Shown here one piece after another: positions 27,696 to 32,328 of a stretch of DNA of 32,328 bases. The stretch is from Chromera velia (Eukaryota; Sar; Chromeraceae). The number at the start of each line of letters is the position of its first letter. Within the stretch, counting starts at the first letter, position 1. The stretch lies in NCBI GenBank assembly GCA_018398765.1, contig JAHBMJ010004535.1, forward strand, positions 43,015 through 75,342, in the 5' to 3' direction. The notes under the pieces were generated by a model. It had not been told where the DNA came from and made no database searches. It was given only the letters and a program-made list of their open reading frames with translations. Made by a program: the position numbers and the translations under genes.

Positions 27696-29260
27696 CTAGG
27701 CGTAGGCCACTAAAAAAAAAAAACCTTTAAAAAAAAAATTGACAAAACCCTCGAATAAAATTTATTTACAAAAATACCCCCCCTGCAAAAACTAAAAGAG
27801 GCTTAAACAATTTAAGACTAGCTTTGAGCTTCTAAAACCCCAACGAGTTTTTTTAAAATACTTACAGTTGTTTATAAGAACTTTTTTTTTACTTAATATA
27901 TATCTTTAGCCTTTAGGTCCATATTTTTCTAGTCATTTCTTCTACTATTTCCTAGTATATTTTACATTATTTTATACGTTTTTTGCTTAAAATTTTTATG
28001 TTTAAATTTATATAGTATTATATGTATGATTGAACTTGTTTAAACGGTCATAGAACATGTGTGTTGCCTTCTCCCAACACTTTAACCACTTTGAGAGGAA
28101 CCTGTGCTTACCTCCCCACAAAGCCTTTGTTGCCCGCTGGCATCGTCATATATTGCCATCTTCTTTCTTCAAATATTCTCAAAGTCAGAGATATCTATAA
28201 CTCGAAGAATAATTTTAAAATGAGTCACATCATTGTTTTCAACCATCAGACCAAATGTTGCTGTTTCGCCACTGCGCTTAAATAGAGGGGCGTGAAGACA
28301 CTTAACCATCCAATCTTTATATTTTAGATCATGAGCAGCAGGACCAGTAAAGCTCCTGCCTGAAGCACTAAAAACAGCCTGCACTTACGCTAATTTGTAA
28401 CACTCTACCTCCCCCTTCTCTCCTTTCAATTTGTTCAATGTGTGCAACCATACCCATGCTTTTTCTTTTATGACCTGGCTGGCTTTATCCGTCATCCGTC
28501 TCCCCTCTGCCTAAACACGGTCAAGGCAAGATTAGCGCAAAACGGCTGTGGGGGAGGTATATTGGGAAGATCTGTTTCTCCTTCACAAAAGATGTCAGAA
28601 TCCATGTTTTTGTGAAGGAAACAAATGTGTACAGGAGACTGTGCATGCTTGGAAAGAAAGAAATGAAGAAAGAGATTTTTTTATGGTGGAGGGCGGATGA
28701 GGGGGACAACGATCACTATAATATCCTTCTCCCTAAATGAAAAAGAAACGACCTAGGAAACGAATGCGTCTCTGCCTTTGTTTGATTAACTGAGTAGCCT
28801 GGGTTTTTTTTTGGATGAATTTCTGTTTGTGCAATGTGGTCGAATATCGTAATTTTGTTTTCATATTAATTATGCCGTGAGTGATGGTCTCAGAGTGAGA
28901 AGGTCACTAAGAACCTGTAAGTATATGGTTCAGTAGGGGCTTAACCTGGGGTTCGGTGCATAAGAGTGAAGATTGCGGTTCGAAGCTCTCTGAATGAACA
29001 TGGTTTCATTTTCCTTGCTGCTCAGACTTGTTAATCAATCAATAAAGCATATTCGATCAATTCATTTACTTTCAATTATCCTATAATTGTCCTTAAAGTT
29101 TTTGAAGAGGCTATAGTGAATAAGAGGCGAAGACTAGGTCTCTAGCATCAACCTAGGCATCAACATCAAAATTCTTATTAAAAAAAAAAAAACTTAAAAA
29201 AAAAATGGAAAGAAAAACGCCCAATAAAATTTATAGTTTTTTTTAATGGCCTACGCCTAG
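27696..29260. mobile_element. hAT-like element, inner, 1,565 bp
   Basis: Termini CTAGGCGTAGGCCACT plus an A run (27696-27723) and its inverted copy at 29237-29260, one mismatch over 24 bp. Perfect 8-bp target-site duplication TGTTTTAG (27688-27695 and 29261-29268). The interior is AT-rich. No complete hAT transposase (no DDE pattern or RW motif) could be read, but short coding-like frames exist, for example minus 28169-28384. It is probably a deletion derivative. Confidence 0.75.
28169..28384 (-). pseudogene. Coding-like fragment inside the hAT-like element
   Basis: A 71-codon minus frame reads SGRSFTGPAAHDLKYKDW and VENNDVTHFKIILRVIDIS, with normal amino-acid composition in an otherwise AT-rich, low-complexity setting. 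It may be a transposase exon remnant or captured sequence. No family is recognised. Confidence 0.25.
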
Positions 29261-29354
29261 TGTTTTAGACAAGAAAAAAAAAAAAGAAAAAAAAAGTATC
29301 TGGCAAAGAGAGTTATCTATTTTTTTTTTTTCTGTGACACCCCTAGAAATTCAG

Positions 29355-29889
29355 GGGATTCTATAGGCTAGTCTATAGGCTTCAACTCTGCATGTCTCAT
29401 CTTATGATATGAGAAACCCAAATGATAGAGCACAGTAACCAAGTTTAGGACTAGAGACAGATTGGTCTATAGACACATATCTAAAGACATATGTACATTA
29501 ATTTTTGTTTGAAATTTTGTGAACTACAAAACTATCTATGTTTAGTATGTGTTGCATAATGTGTATAACAATTTTAAGGCTAGAATTCAAGATTTTTATA
29601 TAGGATTTTGTAAAGTTTCAACTTCAGGTTTTCAGCTCAAAACGTCAGGATTTAATTGAATCATGATTAGAAAAAATCACCGAGAATCATCATTCGAATA
29701 GACTTTGAATTTCTCTTCTTTTCTTGAGACTTTTCGGACCTTTGGATTGAGAAAGACCTAACTGTGGCTCAAGCACCTCTCACTAACTTTGGAGAATAGT
29801 TGACAGACTAATTGATAGCTAGATTGATAGATCGCTGGAGCTCAAACTAGGTCATTGACTCTGATATCAGCCTTCTGTAGTCTGATTAC
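29355..29889. other. Spacer, no gene seen
   Basis: AT-rich spacer between the hAT-like elements and the next MITE. No feature supported. Confidence 0.5.
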
Positions 29890-29891
29890 TA

Positions 29892-30333
29892 TATCTATGA
29901 GTCATGATTCATGAAGAGTTTAAGTTTTTTTAAAAACTTAATAACTTCGAATTATATATGAATCGAATAAAGGTTATCCAATAACTGGTTATTCGTAAGT
30001 TATTAAGTTAAAAAAAAAAAATTATTACGAAAAACCTAGCACAACTTGAAACGAATAACTTTCAATAACTTAATGATTTAAGTTTTTCAAAAACCTGAAA
30101 AGCCAAACAAAATACGTAATCGAATAACTTTCAATAACTCGTGGTTGAATAACCTCGAATAACTTAACGTAAAAGTTTTTCCTTTTTTAATTTTTATATA
30201 AAACTTATCGTTGTTTAAGTTTTTCAAAAATTTTAAGTTTTTCCTAAGTTTTCAAGTTTTTCAAAAACTCAAAAACCCAATGGTTAAGTTTTTCAAAAAA
30301 CGAAAAACTTAAATCTTTCATGACTCATAGATG
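29892..30333. mobile_element. Stowaway/mariner-like MITE, 442 bp
   Basis: The terminal inverted repeat YATCTATGAGTCATGA is followed by a TTTAAGTTTTT block. The left copy has a 7-bp internal duplication. TA dinucleotides flank both ends (29890-29891 and 30334-30335), the usual Tc1/mariner target duplication. The interior is non-coding and made of recurring CGAATAACTT/CAATAACTT and AAGTTTTTCAAAAA units in both orientations, so the whole element could fold on itself. Confidence 0.7.
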
Positions 30334-30721
30334 TAAAACCGTTCTGTCCCTCTCCAGCGAACTGAGTTAGGAGCTAGGATAGGAGGTCCGTAGAACACTC
30401 ACTCCTCCGGCGCCCAGGGAGGGAGTGTGAGAAAGGAAGGCAGCGGGTCCCTCTTGCTCTGCAACGGCCCATTCAAGATGCAAGAAACATTATAATATCT
30501 TTTGGCATCGCCACAGGCAAGTATTCGCAGCAACACATTTTTGAAAAAGACGTGTTCTTATCAGTTACTTTTCTCTTTACAAAACCAAAAGGGTCGTCTG
30601 AGTCTCGTTTTCTCTGAATTTCTATTCCCAGACTCTCCTTTGCTGATAATTTCAGTGATAAAAACTTTGACGTAGACTTCGACAGCTTTGCTGTACAAAT
30701 GTATCTATATGACCAACTCAC

Positions 30722-30766
30722 ATTTGCTGTCAGGCGGTTCAGAAATTCCAGGAGCTCCCTGTCATA
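30722..30766 (-). CDS. Exon of a second minus-strand gene (partial)
   Basis: 45 nt, phase 0 to 0. Acceptor TGCTCTTATGCAG at 30767; consensus donor GCAAAT|GTGAGT at 30721. It encodes YDRELLEFLNRLTAN, a short amphipathic helix. The surrounding minus frame 30473-30805 also contains a downstream coding-like stretch (KLSAKESLGIEIQRKRDSDD) that may be the next exon after an acceptor at about 30695. The phase is compatible with the exon at 32042. Confidence 0.5.
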
Positions 30767-30984
30767 CTGCATAAGAGCATTGGGAAAACGGAAAGGGCAC
30801 AGCATCCGGATCGATTGATCATCCGATTTGATAGAAGACGGCTTGCAGCACGAGAAAAGATATATAAAACAGAGGTATGAATGTCTGCATCTTGGTGACT
30901 CGGTAGATATAAGGCAAAGGAAAAACCAAGCACCCTTTTCTGTCTATCTGTCTGTCCGTATGCGTAGTTGTCTGTGCCTCTATG

Positions 30985-31115
30985 TGTGTGTGTGTGACAC
31001 TGTGTGTGTGTCTTTGTCTGACAGTGTGTGTGAAAGAGAAAGAGAGAGATTCTGAAAGAGAAAGAAAGAGAAAGATAGAGAGAGAGACAGAGAGAGAGAG
31101 ACAGAGAGTGTATGG
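30985..31115. repeat. (GT)n then (GA)n microsatellites
   Basis: GT-rich tract passing into GA/GAAA-rich tract. Intronic if the two right-hand exons belong to one gene. Confidence 0.9.
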
Positions 31116-31149
31116 CTATGTATATGGCGGTAAAAATGCAAGAGGAAAT

Positions 31150-31451
31150 GAGAAAAAGAAAAAAAGGAAGGATCTAAGGACATAGAAGGGAAGACGGAAG
31201 GAGCTTCAAGGAAGGAAGGAAGGAAGAAAGGAAGGAAGGAATGCAGAAAGAAAGAAAGGAAGAAAGGGAGGACGGAAGGAAGCAAGGAAGGAAGGAAGGA
31301 AGCCACGAAGAAAGGCAGGAAAGAAAGAAGGAAGGAAGGAACTTCAAGGAAGAAAGAAACAAATAAAAGAAGGAAAAGAAGGAGCAAGAGAAGAAAGAAG
31401 GAAGGAAGGAAGGACGAAAGGAAGGGACGAAGAAAGGAAGGAAGGAAGGAA

Positions 31452-31484
<33 letters not shown>

Positions 31485-32010
31485 GAAAGTAAGGAGAGAA
31501 TGAATGAAAGAAGGAAGAAAAGACGGGAAGAATGAATGAATGAATGAATGAAGGAAGGAAGAAAGAAAAGAAGAAAGGTAGAAAAGGAGAAATGAAAGAA
31601 GGAGAGAAGGACGGAATAAATGAAGGAATCAAGGAAGGAAGGAAGGAAGGAAGGAAGGAAAGAAGGAAGAAAGGAAAAAAAGAAGAAGAAAAAAGGTAAG
31701 AAGAAGGGAATTAAGGAAAGGAGGAAATGAGGAAGGAAGGGGCGGAAGAATGAATGAAGAAAGAAAGGAGGGAAGGAAGAAAAGAAGAAAGGAGAAAAGA
31801 AGAAATGAAAGACAAAAGGAAGGAAGAAGGGAGCGAAAGGAGAAAAGGAAGAAAGGAACGAAGGAACTTCAAGGAAGGAAGGAAGGAAGGAAGAAAGAAA
31901 GGAGGAAGGAAGGAAGGAAGGACGGAAGGAAGGGAGGAAAAAAGGAAAAAAGGAACGAAGGAACTTCAAGGAAGGAAGGAAGGAAGGAAGGAAGGAAGAG
32001 AGGAGGAAGG
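31150..32010. repeat. Large GGAA/GAAA tetranucleotide array
   Basis: About 850 bp, nearly pure purine on the plus strand. An embedded non-repeat unit, GAACTTCAAGG or GAGCTTCAAGG, recurs near 31201, 31339, 31864 and 31961, the last two within ~98-bp near-duplicates. Long plus GRKEGRK-type and minus SFLPSF-type ORFs across it are translation artefacts. Confidence 0.95.
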
Positions 32011-32041
32011 GGAAAGAAGCAGTGCATCAGATTTTCCTTAC

Positions 32042-32113
32042 CACGTCTTGGGCTTCGTCTCTCTCGTCTTCTGACTCTGAGTTGGAGATGAGCGACATGG
32101 TTGCGTCCAGATC
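32042..32113 (-). CDS. Exon of a second minus-strand gene (partial)
   Basis: 72 nt. Acceptor CTTGCCTGCAG at 32114; donor GACGTG|GTAAGG at 32041. In phase 0 it encodes 24 residues, DLDATMSLISNSESEDERDE..., an acidic Ser/Glu-rich segment. All three frames are open in such a short exon, but this one is phase-compatible with the exon at 30722. The gene continues off the right edge. The intron between the two exons is about 1.28 kb and holds the GGAA array. Confidence 0.5.
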
Positions 32114-32328
32114 CTGCAGGCAAGGGAGTGGGGAGTCAGGTATCCCTTACCTGCAGCTAGAATAATATGAACTAGAGCTAGAGAGGAAACCCAGACAGCA
32201 AGACAGCCCGTACACTCGACACAACGATTGCTACTGCGGCATGTCAGGCTTCTGACGAATCCCATGCATCCTAGTATATAGACGGACACACAGCTAGAAG
32301 CAGACCCACCTCATTTCTTCCCTGCGGT
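32114..32328 (-). other. Right edge, probable intron and upstream exon of the second gene
   Basis: On the minus strand a donor CTGCAG|GTAAGG lies near 32154, so an upstream exon may end there. Its acceptor and phase could not be settled in the remaining bases. Confidence 0.3.

Larger units (their letters stand above)
27542..29346. mobile_element. hAT-like element, outer, split by a related element
   Basis: Left end CTAGGCACGTCACAGC plus an A run (27542 on). The right end is the complement of CTAGGGGTGTCACAG plus an A run (ending 29346). Flanking 8-mers are AAATTTAG (27534-27541) and AAATTCAG (29347-29354), a 7/8 match differing by a transition. Removing the inner element leaves about 230 bp, similar in size to the MITE at 21102. 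Both halves carry an A-rich motif followed by GTAYCTGG...AGTTATCYAT. Confidence 0.65.

Noticed and set aside
28922-28990. tRNA-like or SINE promoter boxes (TGGTTCAGTAGG, then GGTTCGAAGCT)
   Set aside because: Both boxes resemble RNA polymerase III A and B boxes, but no cloverleaf acceptor or T stem pairs, and no A-rich tail or duplication was found; a chance match inside the hAT-like element is as likely.
30980-31969. 329-codon minus-strand ORF rich in Phe, Leu, Pro and Ser
   Set aside because: It translates the TTCC tetranucleotide array; the SFLPSF periodicity is purely the repeat.

Overview
This is a eukaryotic nuclear window. The evidence is spliced genes with GT-AG introns and consistent phases, a chromodomain-bearing Ty3/gypsy retrotransposon (chromovirus), a Ty1/copia remnant, TIR elements with 8-bp target-site duplications, and very heavy microsatellite content. 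Nothing fixes the species. The mix of Ser/Pro-rich exons, long tetranucleotide arrays and chromoviruses suggests a protist, possibly an alga such as a chromerid alveolate; that is a weak guess. The G run at 1-13 looks like a contig edge.

Layout. 1-760: no gene seen. 766-3602: non-autonomous LTR retrotransposon A (perfect 5-bp TSD GGAGA, iMet-like PBS, decayed ORF of unknown function); its 3' LTR is split by a ~490-bp fold-back insert. 4010-5756: a second small LTR element B (461/477-bp LTRs, 809-bp interior). 5757-8204: AT-rich spacer with a palindromic patch and a (TA)n run. 8205-16248, minus strand: one multi-exon gene that I assembled from splice sites and phases. It encodes about 1,553 residues: Ser/Arg-rich N-terminal part, several small coiled-coil exons, a recent 408-bp tandem duplication carrying one extra in-frame exon, and a 2-kb Ser/Pro-rich last exon with an acidic tail. 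Its introns hold most of the CAGA, CA, CT and GAAA microsatellites. 16468-17681: an unclassified patch of palindromes, inverted and direct repeats just upstream of that gene.

17683-20740: relics. A Ty1/copia RT scrap is followed by a Ty3/gypsy Gag-protease relic with TAG stops and frameshifts, then a 329-codon ORF of unknown function that continues past an in-frame TAG to 20740. 21102-27349: a ~260-bp hAT-like MITE (TSD TCATTTAT) interrupted by a 5,991-bp chromovirus (21214-27204; two 307-bp LTRs, TSD TAAAA). The chromovirus is structurally complete (Gag, CCHC, protease, RT, RNase H, integrase, chromodomain) but catalytically dead: the RT box is FLDN instead of FLDD, the first RNase H Asp is missing, and integrase has a TAG before its catalytic Glu plus a TGA. 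27542-29346: two more elements of the same CTAGG-ended family, one nested in the other. 29892-30333: a Stowaway/mariner-like MITE. 30722-32113, minus: two well-formed exons of a second gene that runs off the right edge, separated by an intron holding an ~850-bp GGAA array.

The main results are the nested hAT-like family, the in-frame tandem exon duplication, and a strong transition bias in the divergence of all three LTR pairs (20/21 and 17/18 differences by hand count in two of them). The bias fits cytosine-deamination decay and explains the TAG/TGA stops. All sequence comparisons were made by eye.
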